NCBI RefSeq assembly: GCF_030063455.1
Contig: NZ_JASITB010000003.1
Span: 1 to 64,000 of the forward strand
Source: Cryobacterium sp. PH31-O1
GTDB lineage: Bacteria > Actinomycetota > Actinomycetes > Actinomycetales > Microbacteriaceae
Reading direction: 5' to 3'
DNA length: 64,000 nucleotides
The notes under the pieces are model-generated. The model worked only from the letters and a program-made list of their open reading frames with translations. It had not been told where the DNA came from and made no database searches. A program made the position numbers and the translations under genes. The stretch's first letter is position 1. Each line of letters opens with the position of its first letter. Below, piece after piece: positions 34,314 to 45,095 of the stretch.

Positions 34314-35010
34314 CGGGCGCGGCCCAGCTCAGCACGAGCCGGGATGGCAGGCCGCGCGACACCGTCCACCCAGCGGGCACCACCGCTCGCAACTCGGTGG
34401 CAGTGTAGCTGCGCCGAATCGAGGTGAGCCCGTCCGGGCGAATATAGGAGTGTCGAAAGAATGGCTTGGTGGCCGCCGCGAACCCGAGATAGGCATAGTT
34501 GGAGCGTTCCAGGTCTGCGTGCAGCACCCGGCGCCGCACGAGATGCTCCGAATCCACCAGGAGCCCCTTTAGCTCGGCCACGCTGAGGTGGTGCAGCACG
34601 TGGTTCGAGACCACGAAGTCGAACCGCGCGCCCTCCACCACGAGGTCTGAGCTCAACGCCCGGCGAAACGACAGCCCGGCGATCTTGGGCTGGCTGGTCG
34701 CGAACACGTGAGCGCGGGCATCCGGATCGATGCCGGTCACCGTGAGCCGCAGGCCGTCGCGCACGGCCCAGCGGGCGAGCGCCCGCGAGACGTCGCCGCC
34801 CCCCGAGCCCACATCGAGCAGCGTCGTCTCGGTGGTGGTGGATAATTCGGGGCGGATGCTGCGGCGATAGATCCCCCACCAGCCAGAGACGAGCGCGTTG
34901 ACCACGCGAAAATCCTGGTAGGTGCGGGTGAGCCTGGCCGGGTCGCAATGCGGAGAATCCATGATCTCGACCGCTCCATAGGCCCGAACCCGCAGCGACG
35001 GAAGGGCCAT
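34306..35010 (-). CDS. Class I SAM methyltransferase of the type III PKS cluster (SrsB-like position)
   Basis: 234 residues. SAM motif I is TLLDVGSGGGDVSRALARWA (about residue 63) and the post-I acidic residue lies in VTGIDPDARAH. The following FDFVVSNHVLHHLSVAELKG is common to small-molecule methyltransferases. The start ATG abuts the PKS stop (TGAATG), showing translational coupling. It likely methylates the PKS product or its hydroxylated form; the substrate is inferred only from position. Confidence 0.85.
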   Translation of the reverse strand: MALPSLRVRAYGAVEIMDSPHCDPARLTRTYQDFRVVNALVSGWWGIYRRSIRPELSTTTETTLLDVGSGGGDVSRALARWAVRDGLRLTVTGIDPDARAHVFATSQPKIAGLSFRRALSSDLVVEGARFDFVVSNHVLHHLSVAELKGLLVDSEHLVRRRVLHADLERSNYAYLGFAAATKPFFRHSYIRPDGLTSIRRSYTATELRAVVPAGWTVSRGLPSRLVLSWAAPDA

Positions 35011-36231
35011 TCAGCCCTCGATCACGGTCATCAGACCGGATTCCACGGTGAGTCCAGGGCCGAACGCCATGGCGCAGACCCGTTCCCCATCGTTGCTGCC
35101 CGGTGCGTCGAGAATGGCCTTCATCACGAACAGAATCGTCGCACTGCTCATGTTGCCGTTGGTGCGCAGCGTCTCCCGCGACGGAAGCAGCTGGTCGGCG
35201 CGCAGCTCGAGCTTCGCCTCGGTCTTGTCGAGGATGCTGCGACCACCCGGGTGGATCGCCCAGTGCTCGATCACCGAGCTGAGCGAGGCTGGGGGTGCGA
35301 TGGTGAGCACCGGCGCAGCCAGGGCGGCCGGGGCAGCGTGTAACGCGGCATCCGCTGGCCGTGCAGCGGCGAGCTGGCCGGTGATCGACGCGTCGCGGGC
35401 GAACAGCGGGGCCAGCGCGCCCTCGATGTGCTCGTCGATGATGTGCGGAACGTAGGTGCTCAGAATCATTTCAAAGCCCTCATCACCGATCTTCCAGGCC
35501 ATGTCGCCCTCACCGACCGGGGTGATCACCGTTTCGAACAGGTCGAGTCCGAGGGCTTTCTCGCCGGGCAGCGGGGCGCGGGCGCTGACGAGGCCGGCGG
35601 CGGCGCCGTCGGAGAACAACGAGGACGCGACGATGGTGTCCGGATCGCTCGAGGTGCGCAGATGCAACGAGCAGAGCTCGGCGCTGACCACGAGCACCAC
35701 CGCGTTCGGGTCGGCCTCGACGAACTGCTTCGCGGTGCGAAGAGCCGGCATCGACGCGTAGCAGCCCATGAATCCAAGGTGATAGCGCTGGGTGCTCGCC
35801 CTGAGGCCGAGCTCCCGCACCAGCATGTAGTCGGGGCCGGGGGCATAGAAACCAGTGCAGGAGACGGTAATGACGTGGGTTACGTCTTCGGGGCGAATGT
35901 CGGGGCAGGCGGCGAGCGCGAAGCGGCCGGCCTCGACGAACAGTTTGGTGGCCTCGGAAATATAGAGCTCGTTGCGCACCCTGGTGCTCGGCACGAGCAA
36001 TAGCTGCTGCCGCGCGTCGAAGAATTGCGGATCGGTCGCACCGTTGTCGAGGGTGAGCTCGGCGATGACGGTATGCCGGGTCTCGATGCCCGACACGTTG
36101 AAACTGGTGCTGACCAGCCGTTGCGCGAGCCGGCTGAGTCCGGGCTGGGCGGCGAAGATGTCGCGCACCTGCTCTTGAATCAGAATCGTCGGGGGAACTA
36201 CGGTCTGGAGCGCTCTCAGCGTAACGGCCAT
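35011..36231 (-). CDS. Type III polyketide synthase
   Basis: 406 residues of the chalcone/stilbene synthase superfamily. The catalytic Cys lies in HVITVSCTGFYAPGPDYMLV, with LGFMGCYASMPALRTAKQFV after it. The His is in HWAIHPGGRSILDKTEAKLE and the Asn in LRTNGNMSSATILFVMKAIL, completing the Cys-His-Asn triad. These homodimers condense malonyl-CoA onto an acyl-CoA starter to give alkylresorcinols or pyrones. The coupled methyltransferase and hydroxylase genes suggest a methoxylated, oxidised phenolic lipid. The frame begins at the ATG at 36231. Confidence 0.94.
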   Translation of the reverse strand: MAVTLRALQTVVPPTILIQEQVRDIFAAQPGLSRLAQRLVSTSFNVSGIETRHTVIAELTLDNGATDPQFFDARQQLLLVPSTRVRNELYISEATKLFVEAGRFALAACPDIRPEDVTHVITVSCTGFYAPGPDYMLVRELGLRASTQRYHLGFMGCYASMPALRTAKQFVEADPNAVVLVVSAELCSLHLRTSSDPDTIVASSLFSDGAAAGLVSARAPLPGEKALGLDLFETVITPVGEGDMAWKIGDEGFEMILSTYVPHIIDEHIEGALAPLFARDASITGQLAAARPADAALHAAPAALAAPVLTIAPPASLSSVIEHWAIHPGGRSILDKTEAKLELRADQLLPSRETLRTNGNMSSATILFVMKAILDAPGSNDGERVCAMAFGPGLTVESGLMTVIEG

Positions 36232-36281
36232 GAGTTAGTGTGGCACGCCACTTCGATCGAGTACACCCCGACTTTGCACAG

Positions 36282-37211
36282 CTAGGGCAAGCGGGCGAAC
36301 ATGCGGGTTCCGCTGAGGGCGAGCAGCAAGCCCGCGGTCACGATGGCCGCGACACCGCCGAGGTAGGCGACGAGGGTGCCGACCGTTCCGACACTGTCGA
36401 ACAGGCTGCTGTTCACGACGAGGGTGGCAATGAAGGCAAGGCTCGAGACAGTACCGCAACCGATCGACAACCAGCGAATGATGCGAACCGTGGAGCGGCG
36501 CAGCCCCGTGAAAGCGGGCCACCGTGAGTTTGCGGCCGCCGCCGCCGTTCGTGGCACGACGCCCACGCCAGGCCAGGCCAGCACCGCCCCGGCGATGCAG
36601 CCCCACAGGGCCACCCAGAGCAGGGCGGCGATCACGTCGCTCGGCCGATGCCACTGGTTGGCGAGCGTCGCCACGCCGGCGAGCACGGCGAAAGCGGTGC
36701 CCCAGCCGGCCACCATGGGGCGCAGGCGCGGGCTCGCCACCAGAAACACTGCGAGAGCGGATGCCGCCGCCACCGTCGTGTGCCCCGACGGGAATGAGTT
36801 TCCGGCGTAGCCCTCGACCCCAAGGTCGGGCCGGGCCAGGATGCCGTATTTCAGCAGCTGGGCCGAGGCCGTGGCCGCTGCGGCAGCGACGAGCGCGACA
36901 CCGAGGGTACGCCAATTGCGGCGCACGAACGCGATGACCGCGGTCAGCAGCACCCCAAACGCCACGGCAACGTCGGGTACCGAGTCAAGGACCCGCCCGG
37001 TGAATGGGGTGATGCTGCGGCGGCCGAATTCAGCGCCGTCGTAGGCGAGCTGATCGGCCTCCTGGCCGACATGGCTGCGCACGAAGAACAGATACAGGCC
37101 AATGAAGACCACCACGATAAGCGCGGCTCCCGCGAGATACCCGAGCGATCCCTTAGGCAGGGAGTTTCTAGGGGACCAGTTGCGCACGGTCAAGCATGCC
37201 ACAGTGTTCAT
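36282..37211 (-). CDS. PAP2-family membrane phosphatase
   Basis: 309 residues from the ATG at 37211; the open frame beyond it lacks conservation. The three phosphatase motifs are KYGILARPDL, NSFPSGHTTVAAASALAVF and ANQWHRPSDVIAALLWV, with the catalytic His in the last. Six or more hydrophobic segments are present, and a C-terminal extension adds two. It acts on lipid phosphates at the membrane. On the same strand it lies 50 nt upstream of the type III PKS and downstream of the quinone reductase, so it may belong to the same transcript. Confidence 0.88.
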   Translation of the reverse strand: MNTVACLTVRNWSPRNSLPKGSLGYLAGAALIVVVFIGLYLFFVRSHVGQEADQLAYDGAEFGRRSITPFTGRVLDSVPDVAVAFGVLLTAVIAFVRRNWRTLGVALVAAAAATASAQLLKYGILARPDLGVEGYAGNSFPSGHTTVAAASALAVFLVASPRLRPMVAGWGTAFAVLAGVATLANQWHRPSDVIAALLWVALWGCIAGAVLAWPGVGVVPRTAAAAANSRWPAFTGLRRSTVRIIRWLSIGCGTVSSLAFIATLVVNSSLFDSVGTVGTLVAYLGGVAAIVTAGLLLALSGTRMFARLP

Positions 37212-37239
37212 GGCACAGCGTGTGTGAGGGGCGCCCTTG

Positions 37240-38169
37240 CTAAGCGAGCCGCCTACTGGTGCTAAGCACGACCTTACCGCGCAGGTGCCCGGCCATGAGA
37301 TACCGGTAGGCCTCCTGCACCCGCTCAAGCGGAAAAACCCGGTCGATCGGTAGTACGATCTCTCCGGCAGCGATCAGCGCGGCCAGCGCCTCGAGATCGC
37401 GAATGGTCGCGGCCTGACCACCCACCTCGGTGATTCCGGCTCCAGCCCGATAGCCGCGCGCGGCGATCGTGTTGATGCGTGTGCCGGGAACGCCGAGCTG
37501 CAGGGCCGCATCGATCGTCGCGGCACCGTTGTAGTCGAGGGCGGCCGTCACGGTCGGCGTGATCGCGCGCACCCGTTCGACCAGGCCGTCCCCGTACGCC
37601 ACCGGATGCACGCCGAGGCCGCGCAGAAAGTCGTGGTTGACCGGGCTCGCGGTGCCGATCACGGTCGCCCCGGCGCGAAGCGCGAGTTGGCAGGCGAGCA
37701 CGCCGACCCCGCCGGCGGCGGCGCCGATCAGCACGGTATCGTCGATGCCCAGCCCGAGCGAGGCCACGCTGGCCCAGGCAGCTCGCCCGGCGACGTCGAG
37801 GCCGCCGGCCTGTTCAAAGGTGAGAGCGGCCGGTTTCTTGAGGATGCGGGTCGTATCGACGACGACGTAGTCGGCTTGGGCGTTCATCCGTTTCCCGCCG
37901 AACACCGCGTCCCCCAGCTGAAAATCGGTCACGCCGTCACCGAGCTCGTCGATCACGCCCGAGAAGTCGTTGCCGTTGCCGCAGGGCGGGACCGCCTCAT
38001 AGCGCACGGCAGTCGGGCCGCCGTGGAAGATCTTGTGGTCCACCGGGTTGAGGCCGGCAAAGAGCACCCGCACCCGCACTTCACCGCGCCCGGCCTGCGG
38101 CTGCTCATCGTGCACAATGCTCAGCACCTCTGGACCACCGAATTCGTCAATGCGTACGTATCGCGCCAT
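37240..38169 (-). CDS. NADPH:quinone reductase-like (MDR family)
   Basis: 309 residues from the ATG at 38169 (MARYVRIDEFGGPEVLSIVH). It has the GroES-like half with LFAGLNPVDHKIFHG, then the Rossmann half with IGAAAGGVGVLACQLALRAG. No zinc ligands are seen. The stop at 37240 lies 28 nt before the PAP2 start on the same strand, so it could be the first gene of the PKS-containing transcript. Role in quinone or enone reduction is inferred from the family. Confidence 0.87.
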   Translation of the reverse strand: MARYVRIDEFGGPEVLSIVHDEQPQAGRGEVRVRVLFAGLNPVDHKIFHGGPTAVRYEAVPPCGNGNDFSGVIDELGDGVTDFQLGDAVFGGKRMNAQADYVVVDTTRILKKPAALTFEQAGGLDVAGRAAWASVASLGLGIDDTVLIGAAAGGVGVLACQLALRAGATVIGTASPVNHDFLRGLGVHPVAYGDGLVERVRAITPTVTAALDYNGAATIDAALQLGVPGTRINTIAARGYRAGAGITEVGGQAATIRDLEALAALIAAGEIVLPIDRVFPLERVQEAYRYLMAGHLRGKVVLSTSRRLA

Positions 38170-38363
38170 GCTGGCCAGCCTAGGGCCAGCACCCGCAGTG
38201 GGCAGCCAATACCCGGACACGAACGCTCTTGCCCATTTACCCAGATTGAGACACGATTGATGCGTGGCGTACACCCGTTGTTCAAGAACTTCTGATCGAA
38301 TGGTTTCTACTACCGAGAGGGCGCACCGAAAAAGCGCGCACCCGACAAACGAATGGACGCTCT

Positions 38364-39302
38364 GTGAGCATTCGAACGGCTGAGTACCCCCGGCCGGACC
38401 ACTTCCTGTTACACCTGAGCGACACCCACCTGCTGGCGGGAGGCTCGAAGCTCTATGGCAGCGTCACCGCTGAGACCCATCTGGCGGGGCTCTTCGCCGA
38501 AGTGGAGGCCTCCGGAGTGCGCCCCCAGGCCATCGTCTTCACCGGCGATCTCGCCGATAAGGGCGAACCGGGTGCCTACGAGTTGCTGCGTGAGATCGTT
38601 GAACCCGCGGCGGCACGGCTCGGCGCTCGCGTCATCTGGGTGATGGGCAACCACGACAAGCGTTCAGCCTTCCGCACGGAACTTCTCGACCAGCAGCCGA
38701 GCGAAGCTCCAATCGACCGGTCGTATGACCTCAACGGCCTACGCCTGATCACCCTCGACACCTCGGTGCCCGGCCACCATTACGGAGCCGTGACCGACCA
38801 GCAGCTGCTCTGGCTGGCCGACGAACTGCGCGTTCCGGCACCCGACGGCACGATCATCGCCATGCACCACCCGCCGATCCCGAGCGTGCTCGACCTGGCC
38901 ACCGCCGTCGAGCTGCGCGATCAAACCCGATTGGCCGACGTGCTGATCGGCACGGACGTGCGCAGCATCATCGCCGGGCACCTGCACTACTCATCGATGG
39001 CCATGTTTGCCGGTATCCCGGTGTCGGTCTCGTCGGCCACCTGTTATACGCAGGATCTTAACGTTCCCGTCGGCGGCACCCTCGGTCGTGACGGCGCCCG
39101 TGCGTTCAACCTCGTGCACGTCTACCCCGGCACCGTGCTGCACTCCGTGGTGCCGCTCGGTCATTACCCGACGCTGGAGTATGTCGATGCCGCCGAAAGC
39201 GCGCGTCGCCTGCGCGCTTCCGGCATCGAGATTACGCCGTCGGAAACTCTGCCTGCATTGCGCGAGCCGCCGATGACCAGGCCGATCCCGGTTCTGCACT
39301 AG
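38364..39302 (+). CDS. Calcineurin-like phosphodiesterase (CpdA-like)
   Basis: 312 residues from a GTG at 38364. Metallophosphoesterase motifs in order: LHLSDTHLL (about residue 17), [37 protein letters not shown] and IAGHLHYSS. The arrangement matches cyclic-nucleotide phosphodiesterases of the CpdA/Rv0805 type, which hydrolyse cAMP or cell-wall-related phosphodiesters. It is convergent with the Stealth gene, and their 3' ends overlap by 71 nt. Confidence 0.9.
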   Translation: MSIRTAEYPRPDHFLLHLSDTHLLAGGSKLYGSVTAETHLAGLFAEVEASGVRPQAIVFTGDLADKGEPGAYELLREIVEPAAARLGARVIWVMGNHDKRSAFRTELLDQQPSEAPIDRSYDLNGLRLITLDTSVPGHHYGAVTDQQLLWLADELRVPAPDGTIIAMHHPPIPSVLDLATAVELRDQTRLADVLIGTDVRSIIAGHLHYSSMAMFAGIPVSVSSATCYTQDLNVPVGGTLGRDGARAFNLVHVYPGTVLHSVVPLGHYPTLEYVDAAESARRLRASGIEITPSETLPALREPPMTRPIPVLH

Positions 39303-41028
39303 TCGCGGCGCTGGCCCGTTCCCACGGTGCCACGATCGGAAAGTACAGCTCGAGAAATTCGGTGACCGCAGCGCGACGCACCTCGGTCGAGATCTCCGGG
39401 TGGCTGCCGTCGTTGAGGCAGAACATGTCCTGATCGCGGCGCTTGCGCAGGTGATTCATCTGCCGCAGGGCAATTCGCAGGGTCGTCTCGATGTACAGCG
39501 AGCGCACCTGGGTCTGTGCCACCGCGCGACCGGTCATTAACGCGTAGTAGTGGTACAGCGAGTTGGTGACGGAGATGTCGGTCGCCGCGCGAAAACGACT
39601 CGCCGCCGTGCGGCTGAAGTCCTCGGGAAACTCACTCTCCAGCTCGAGCAGAACGCTCTTGCGCATCGGCGCCGGTGTGTGCTCCAGGTGCCGGGTGGTG
39701 ACCTTGCCGAAGCGACCGCGCAGCAGCGCGCGGTTCACGCGGGCGGCGTTTTCAAACCCGCTGCGGGTCGGGTCGTTCTCACCCAGACCGATACGAGTGG
39801 ATGCCTCCACGAACTTAGTCACCCCGCCCGGCGAGAAGAACAATTCAGGGCCTACCGGACGGCCGAAGAACATGTCGTCGTTGGAATAAAGAAAATGCTC
39901 GGCGAGCCCGGGAATATGGTGCAGCTGGCTCTCGACGGCGTGCGAATTGTGGATCGGCAACACGCTCGTGTCAACGAAGAAGTCTTCGCTGCGCATGATC
40001 GTGACGCGGGGATGCTCGGCGAGCCACTGGGGTGCCGGCGAGTCGGTGGCGATGAAGATGCGGCGAATCCACGGGGCGAACATGTAGACGCTTCGGAGTG
40101 CGTACTTCAGTTCGTCGATCTGGCGAAAACGGGCGTCGGAATCGTCGCCTTCGCCCACGACGTAGGCCTTCATCCGCTCGGCGCGCTCCTGCTGGAACTC
40201 GTCGCTTGACCCGTCAACCCAGCTGAACACCAGGTCGATGTCGAAAGAGACGTCGCTGGCCAGGTCATCGAACATGTTCTGCAGGGTCAGCCAGGTGCGC
40301 CCGTACAGCTCGATCGTGGTTTCGCGGGCTTCAGAGCGCGGTAGGCGGGTGCGCATGAGCGCGTTCTCCACCGGCGCGATGATCTCGTCTTCCCCGAAGC
40401 GCCACAGCTCAAACTGGAACGCGGTCTGGGCGCCGTAACGCAGCCGGCCGATCGGTTCGATGCGCGGACGGTAGACCCGAAAAACGTCGGACTTGCGCAG
40501 GGTGGTGAGCGCGCCGTCGGCGAGCAGAAACTGCTGGCTCACGGTGCCGTCGAGCGGCTTGGCATAGAAGGGTTCGTTGGCGAAGGCCCGGCCGAGGACC
40601 TTGGTGATTTCCTTGCGCTGCTTGCGGTCGACGGCGATGACCGGACGGTTGTGGTCACCGCGCACGAGCAAGAATTCGATGCCAGCCTTGGTGAGAGCGT
40701 CGTGCACGGCGACGAGGTCCTTCACCATGGACTCGTGCGGCGTGTAGTGGCCGTTGATGAGGGCGATCTCGCCCTTGCGCACCACAACGTCGTCGCGGTC
40801 GAAGCGGCGAGTGCGGGCATCCGGTGTGATCAGAACCAACTCGGCCTCGCTGCTGAGCGACAGGGTCGGGATCAGCCCGGTGTTGGTGGGCAGTTCCGGC
40901 TCATTTGAGTCATAGCCGACCGTGTCGGTGCGAAGGGCATCGGTGTCGAAGATCTCACCGGGGTACGAATCGGGGTAACCCAGCTCGGGAGTTTCCGGTT
41001 GAGCATCCGGAATGTCGAGTGTCGCCAT
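39232..41028 (-). CDS. Stealth-family exopolysaccharide phosphotransferase
   Basis: 598 residues from the ATG at 41028, preceded by AAGGAGGA; the open frame to 41097 is not used. Conserved regions are visible in order: [16 protein letters not shown] (CR1), [20 protein letters not shown] with [15 protein letters not shown] (CR2), [34 protein letters not shown] (CR3), and DMFCLNDG (CR4). Stealth enzymes transfer hexose-1-phosphate to make phosphodiester-linked surface polysaccharide. Residues 1-270 are a long N-terminal region of unknown fold. Its last 23 codons lie antisense inside the phosphodiesterase gene. No other polysaccharide gene is adjacent. Confidence 0.88.
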   Translation of the reverse strand: MATLDIPDAQPETPELGYPDSYPGEIFDTDALRTDTVGYDSNEPELPTNTGLIPTLSLSSEAELVLITPDARTRRFDRDDVVVRKGEIALINGHYTPHESMVKDLVAVHDALTKAGIEFLLVRGDHNRPVIAVDRKQRKEITKVLGRAFANEPFYAKPLDGTVSQQFLLADGALTTLRKSDVFRVYRPRIEPIGRLRYGAQTAFQFELWRFGEDEIIAPVENALMRTRLPRSEARETTIELYGRTWLTLQNMFDDLASDVSFDIDLVFSWVDGSSDEFQQERAERMKAYVVGEGDDSDARFRQIDELKYALRSVYMFAPWIRRIFIATDSPAPQWLAEHPRVTIMRSEDFFVDTSVLPIHNSHAVESQLHHIPGLAEHFLYSNDDMFFGRPVGPELFFSPGGVTKFVEASTRIGLGENDPTRSGFENAARVNRALLRGRFGKVTTRHLEHTPAPMRKSVLLELESEFPEDFSRTAASRFRAATDISVTNSLYHYYALMTGRAVAQTQVRSLYIETTLRIALRQMNHLRKRRDQDMFCLNDGSHPEISTEVRRAAVTEFLELYFPIVAPWERASAATSAEPGSAWSSAARAMQAEFPTA

Positions 41029-41340
41029 GGTCCTCCTTGAAAAATGGAGCACTCGATCGTAATCAGTCGGCGCTGATTCGAGGAGTGCGGCCGACAATGT
41101 CGGCGTGGATAGTTCAGTGTGGTTCGCAGCGACGATTTTCTCGAGAAGAGACGACGTTCTCGATGAACGGCTGGGGTTCGGTGAACGCGGTGGCTTTCGT
41201 CACGGTGTTCGTTAGCTCAGTGTACGTCTCGAGGTCGCACGTTAGCTGCGCGGGCGAGTCAGAGGGCAAAGCTGCCGAACAGGCTGATGATCAGGGCCAT
41301 GAACAAAATGGTGCTACCCCGATGTTAGTGCGTGTGCGGG
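41029..41340. other. Intergenic gap between Stealth and YyaL-type genes
   Basis: No supported gene in 312 nt. A palindrome TTCTCGAGAA (41138-41147) and a possible stem CGAGAA (41142-41147) with TTCTCG (41157-41162) are seen, but nothing identifiable. The Stealth promoter should lie here, because the upstream gene ends at 41341. One very short hydrophobic frame on the minus strand (41259-41306) is listed among rejected items. Confidence 0.4.
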
Positions 41341-43344
41341 TCAATCCGATTGTTGCGCTTCGGCGGCGATTTCAGCGGCGATTTCGGCGAGAAGCATGGC
41401 GGTGCCGTGGACCGGGGGCAGCTGCGCCGGGTCGGTGACCGGCAGCTGGCAGACAAAGTCACGACAGAGATACCCGGTGGGTTGGCCGGTCGGCGCTGCG
41501 CGCGCTGCGAACAGGTCGAATCCGGCGGCGGCGAATGCCCGCGCCTGGGATTCTGAAACACAAGCGACGACTGGTGCCGGGTGGCGCCGGGCTAAATCGG
41601 TCAGGGTGACGGGCGCGCGGGTATCGAGCTGCTGGTGGTCGGGAGAGACAATGACGAGCTGCTCGATCGGTGCGCTCAGCTCGTCGAACACCGCAAGCGC
41701 GGCGCCATAGGCGAGTGGTCGAGCCGGGGCGAGGCTGGCGACGAGGCTGAGGCCGACCTGCGCGGCCCGCCGGTAGCGGTCGTCGCCGGTGAGGCGGTGC
41801 AGGAGCAGGGCTGCGTCAGCGGCGGCAGACAGCCCAGAGGGGTAGGCACCCTCGGAGGGATCGATGGCGCTGACCAAGCCCTGCCCACTCAACACCGGAT
41901 CGGCGCCGTTCGGCGGACGGAAGGCTGGCATGTCGGTGCCAGTGTCAGTGGTGCCCGATAGCGTGCTCTCGAGCAGGTGACGAGCTCGGGTGGCGTAGGT
42001 CACCTCGCCGGTGACGAGTGCAAGTTCGAGGAGTCCCCGTGAGTACATGCCGTAGTCCTCCAGGGTGGCCGCCGCAGCCGATATTCGGGGTTCAGTACCG
42101 CGTCCGCTGACCGACGCTCGCACGAGGGTGCCGTCGGCGCGCTCGTGCTGCTCGCGCAGGTAGTCGGCTGCACGGCGGGCGGCGGCGATGAGGTCCGGCC
42201 GGTCGAAAGCGAAGCCGGCCCGGGCCAGGGCCTGGATGGCGAGACCGTTCCAGCCGGTCAGCACTTTCTCGTCGAGTGCTGGCGGGGTCTGCCTGGCGCG
42301 CTCGCTTCGTTCGAGGGTGTAATAGCCGCCCTCGACCCGTTGGCCGTCGACGGTGCTTTCGGAGTCCTGGGCACTCGCGAACCCACCGCTGGGCAGTTGC
42401 ATCACCGTGCAGAGAAAGCGGGCGATGCCCTCGGCGATGTTGCGCGCCCACGACTGGCCGGTGATCATCCAGGCACGGGTGCAGAGGCTGAGCAGCTGGG
42501 CGTTGTCGTAGAGCATGCGTTCGTAGTGCGGGTCGCTCCAGTTTCGGTTGACCGCGTAGCGAAAGAAGCCGCCCTCGATCGGGTCCCGCAACGGTGACGC
42601 GCCCATGATCTTCAGGGTGCGCAGGGCCAGGCCCGGTCCCTCACCCTGCAATTCCTCGTGCCCGTGATCACCGTGGCCTAACAGAAAGGACAGCGCCGGG
42701 GCCACCGGAAATTTCGGGCTGCCGCCGAAGCCGCCAAACCGGGCGTCTTCGTAGCCGACAAGTTCGGCCACGGTCTGGTCGAGCACGTCGATGCCGGGCT
42801 GCGCGTTCGCCCCAAAGCGAGCTGCGCCGGCGGCGAGTTCGCGCGCCGAATCGGCGAGCAGGTCGGCCACCCGGGCGGCACCGGCCGTCACCTCGGCGCG
42901 GCGAGTGAGCCAGGCCGTCGTCACCGCGGTCAGCACTTCTCGAAACGACGGATGCCCAGCGCGGGCCACCGGCGGAAAGTACGTTCCCGCGTGGAATGCC
43001 TGCCCGTCGGGGGTGACGAACACGTTGAGCGGCCAGCCGAGCCCGTCCGTGAAGGCACTCGCGGCGGCGAGGTAGCTGGCGTCGACGTCGGGGTGCTCCT
43101 CCCGGTCGACCTTGATGCTCACGAGGTGGGCGTTGAGGTACTCGGCGATGGCCGGATCGCTGAAACTCTCCCTGGCCATGACGTGGCACCAGTGGCAGGT
43201 GGAATAGCCGATCGACACGAGCACGGGTACATCTCGCCTGCGGGCTTCCCTGAACGCTTCCTCGCCCCAGCCGAACCACGCGACCGGGTTGTCGGCGTGG
43301 CTGCGCAGATAGGGACTGATGGCGTCGGCGAGATGGTTGGGCAT
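41341..43344 (-). CDS. YyaL/DUF255-type thioredoxin-domain protein
   Basis: 667 residues from the ATG at 43344; the open frame upstream is not conserved. The N-terminal thioredoxin-like domain has [18 protein letters not shown] with Cys 50 and Cys 53, then [19 protein letters not shown] sequence and [20 protein letters not shown]. The rest is an alpha/alpha barrel like that of N-acylglucosamine epimerases ([40 protein letters not shown]). The family is widespread (SPATA20 in animals) and of uncertain function, perhaps redox-linked. It stands alone and divergent from the PucR gene. Confidence 0.9.
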   Translation of the reverse strand: MPNHLADAISPYLRSHADNPVAWFGWGEEAFREARRRDVPVLVSIGYSTCHWCHVMARESFSDPAIAEYLNAHLVSIKVDREEHPDVDASYLAAASAFTDGLGWPLNVFVTPDGQAFHAGTYFPPVARAGHPSFREVLTAVTTAWLTRRAEVTAGAARVADLLADSARELAAGAARFGANAQPGIDVLDQTVAELVGYEDARFGGFGGSPKFPVAPALSFLLGHGDHGHEELQGEGPGLALRTLKIMGASPLRDPIEGGFFRYAVNRNWSDPHYERMLYDNAQLLSLCTRAWMITGQSWARNIAEGIARFLCTVMQLPSGGFASAQDSESTVDGQRVEGGYYTLERSERARQTPPALDEKVLTGWNGLAIQALARAGFAFDRPDLIAAARRAADYLREQHERADGTLVRASVSGRGTEPRISAAAATLEDYGMYSRGLLELALVTGEVTYATRARHLLESTLSGTTDTGTDMPAFRPPNGADPVLSGQGLVSAIDPSEGAYPSGLSAAADAALLLHRLTGDDRYRRAAQVGLSLVASLAPARPLAYGAALAVFDELSAPIEQLVIVSPDHQQLDTRAPVTLTDLARRHPAPVVACVSESQARAFAAAGFDLFAARAAPTGQPTGYLCRDFVCQLPVTDPAQLPPVHGTAMLLAEIAAEIAAEAQQSD

Positions 43345-43476
43345 GCTCCATTCTGCGCCCCACGCACGAGCGATGTGCCGTCTGCCGCGTGGGCGCTCAT
43401 CCGTCATGGTGGGTGGGCACAGACAGTTCGACCCATTGTGGTGCTGGGCCACAAGACCGGCCGGTACCCTGTGGGG

Positions 43477-45078
43477 ATGCCTGACCTGTTCGCTCGCCCC
43501 AGCACGACCGTCTCAGCCCTGCTCGCTGAGCTGCCCGGTTCAGGGCTGCGCCTCGCCTCTGGCAATCCCGAGCTGCGCCTGAGCCGCACGAGTCCGACCC
43601 TGTATGAACCCTGGCTGTCCGCTCTCCGCCCGCGGGGCGGAGTGTTGCTCGGCGTGGGACTGCATCCAGGCAACAATGCCACCGGTGCTGCGGTGCGTAC
43701 CGCCGCCAGCGACGGCTTCGCCGCCATCGTCATCCGTTCGTTCTCCCTGGGTGTGGAAGACCTGGCCGAGACCGCCGATGAGTGCGGTATCGCACTGTTG
43801 ATCGTCGGCCAAAACGCGGACTGGCGCGAGATCGACTCGCTGATCACCTCGGCGCTGCGAGCCACGACCGAAGAAAGCGGCTCGTTGTCGTCGCTGCCAG
43901 GCGGCGACCTGTTCGCCCTCGCCAACGCCATCGCCGGGATGACCGGCGGAGCCACGACCATCGAAGGTTTTAAACGGCAGATTCTCGCCTATTCGACGCT
44001 TGCCGACCAGCCCATCGATAACGATCGAAAGCTAGGAATTCTCGGACGGGAAGTTCCGGATGCCCCGGAGAACGATCAGCAGTACGCCAGCCTCTACCGA
44101 AACCCTGCGGCGCAGCACTTCGTCGCCGCCTCCGCTGAGGGCGCCATTGCCCGGAGCGCCGTTGGGGTGCGGGCCGGGGCCCAGCTGCTCGGCTCGGTTT
44201 GGGTCATCGACGCTTCGCCCCGCACCGCCGAGATTCTCAAATCTCTCGACAGCGCCGTTGACACGATCGCGCTGCACATGCTGCGCGCGCGAAGCACCTC
44301 AGACCTCGTGCACGAACAGCGCGCCGAGCTCGTGCGCCGCCTACTCCAGGAGGGCGGGGACGCACACCTCGTCGTCGGCCAGTTGGGCTTGGAACCCTCA
44401 TCGCAGTTTGCCCTGGTGGCATTCCAGCCTCGTGCAGCCGGCGGCAGCGACGAAGTCGGCATCAGACGCCTGGCCGACCTGGTCACGATGATGTGTGAGA
44501 GCAACGAGTTCGGGGTGGCCTGTGCACTGGTCGGTCGCACGGTGTACGCGCTGGTCTCCGCGCCCGGAGCGCTCCCGGCGGCGCGCGTGCATGCCCTGGC
44601 CGAACGCATCGTCACTCGGGCCGGTGCCTCACTGCAGGTGGCCGTGGACGCGGCGATCGGCAGCACGGTCTTCGCGGCCGGGCAGATCAGCCGTTCCCGA
44701 GACGACGCCGATCTGGTCCTGCTGCTGCTGGCGAACCGGTCGGTCGCTGGGCCGGTTGCCTCCGCCGAGGCGTGCCGCGGGCTACTCAACCTGCTGGAAC
44801 TGTTTCACATCCTGCGCAGAACCCCGCGACTGCAATCGCCGCTGGCGGTTCGGGTGCTCGATCACGACGCCCGCGAAGGCACGAGTTACGCCGTGACCCT
44901 GCGCACCTATTTTGATTGCTCCCGGGACTCCGCCGTCACCGCCGAACGCTTATCGATGCACCAGAACACCCTGCGCTACCGGCTGCGACGGGCGAGCGAG
45001 ATTTTCAACATCGACCTGCTCAACCCCGACGACGTGCTGATGCTCTGGTTGACGCTGCGCTCGGCTCAGTTCGGCTAG
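43477..45078 (+). CDS. PucR-family transcriptional regulator, second copy
   Basis: 533 residues from the ATG at 43477. The N-terminal part matches the purine-catabolism sensor domain ([20 protein letters not shown], then [20 protein letters not shown]). The C-terminal HTH reads [20 protein letters not shown] followed by [20 protein letters not shown]. It is longer than the copy at 2734-3942 and of a different subgroup. It is convergent with the racemase/GNAT pair, 17 nt from its stop, and probably regulates nearby amino-acid or nitrogen metabolism, though divergent placement would be more typical. Confidence 0.88.
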   Translation: MPDLFARPSTTVSALLAELPGSGLRLASGNPELRLSRTSPTLYEPWLSALRPRGGVLLGVGLHPGNNATGAAVRTAASDGFAAIVIRSFSLGVEDLAETADECGIALLIVGQNADWREIDSLITSALRATTEESGSLSSLPGGDLFALANAIAGMTGGATTIEGFKRQILAYSTLADQPIDNDRKLGILGREVPDAPENDQQYASLYRNPAAQHFVAASAEGAIARSAVGVRAGAQLLGSVWVIDASPRTAEILKSLDSAVDTIALHMLRARSTSDLVHEQRAELVRRLLQEGGDAHLVVGQLGLEPSSQFALVAFQPRAAGGSDEVGIRRLADLVTMMCESNEFGVACALVGRTVYALVSAPGALPAARVHALAERIVTRAGASLQVAVDAAIGSTVFAAGQISRSRDDADLVLLLLANRSVAGPVASAEACRGLLNLLELFHILRRTPRLQSPLAVRVLDHDAREGTSYAVTLRTYFDCSRDSAVTAERLSMHQNTLRYRLRRASEIFNIDLLNPDDVLMLWLTLRSAQFG

Positions 45079-45095
45079 ACGCGGGCGCGAACGGT

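Noticed and set aside
41259..41306. Tiny hydrophobic minus-strand frame (about 15 residues, MALIISLFGSFAL core)
   Set aside because: Too short, weak start and no recognised family; it could be a chance membrane-like stretch.
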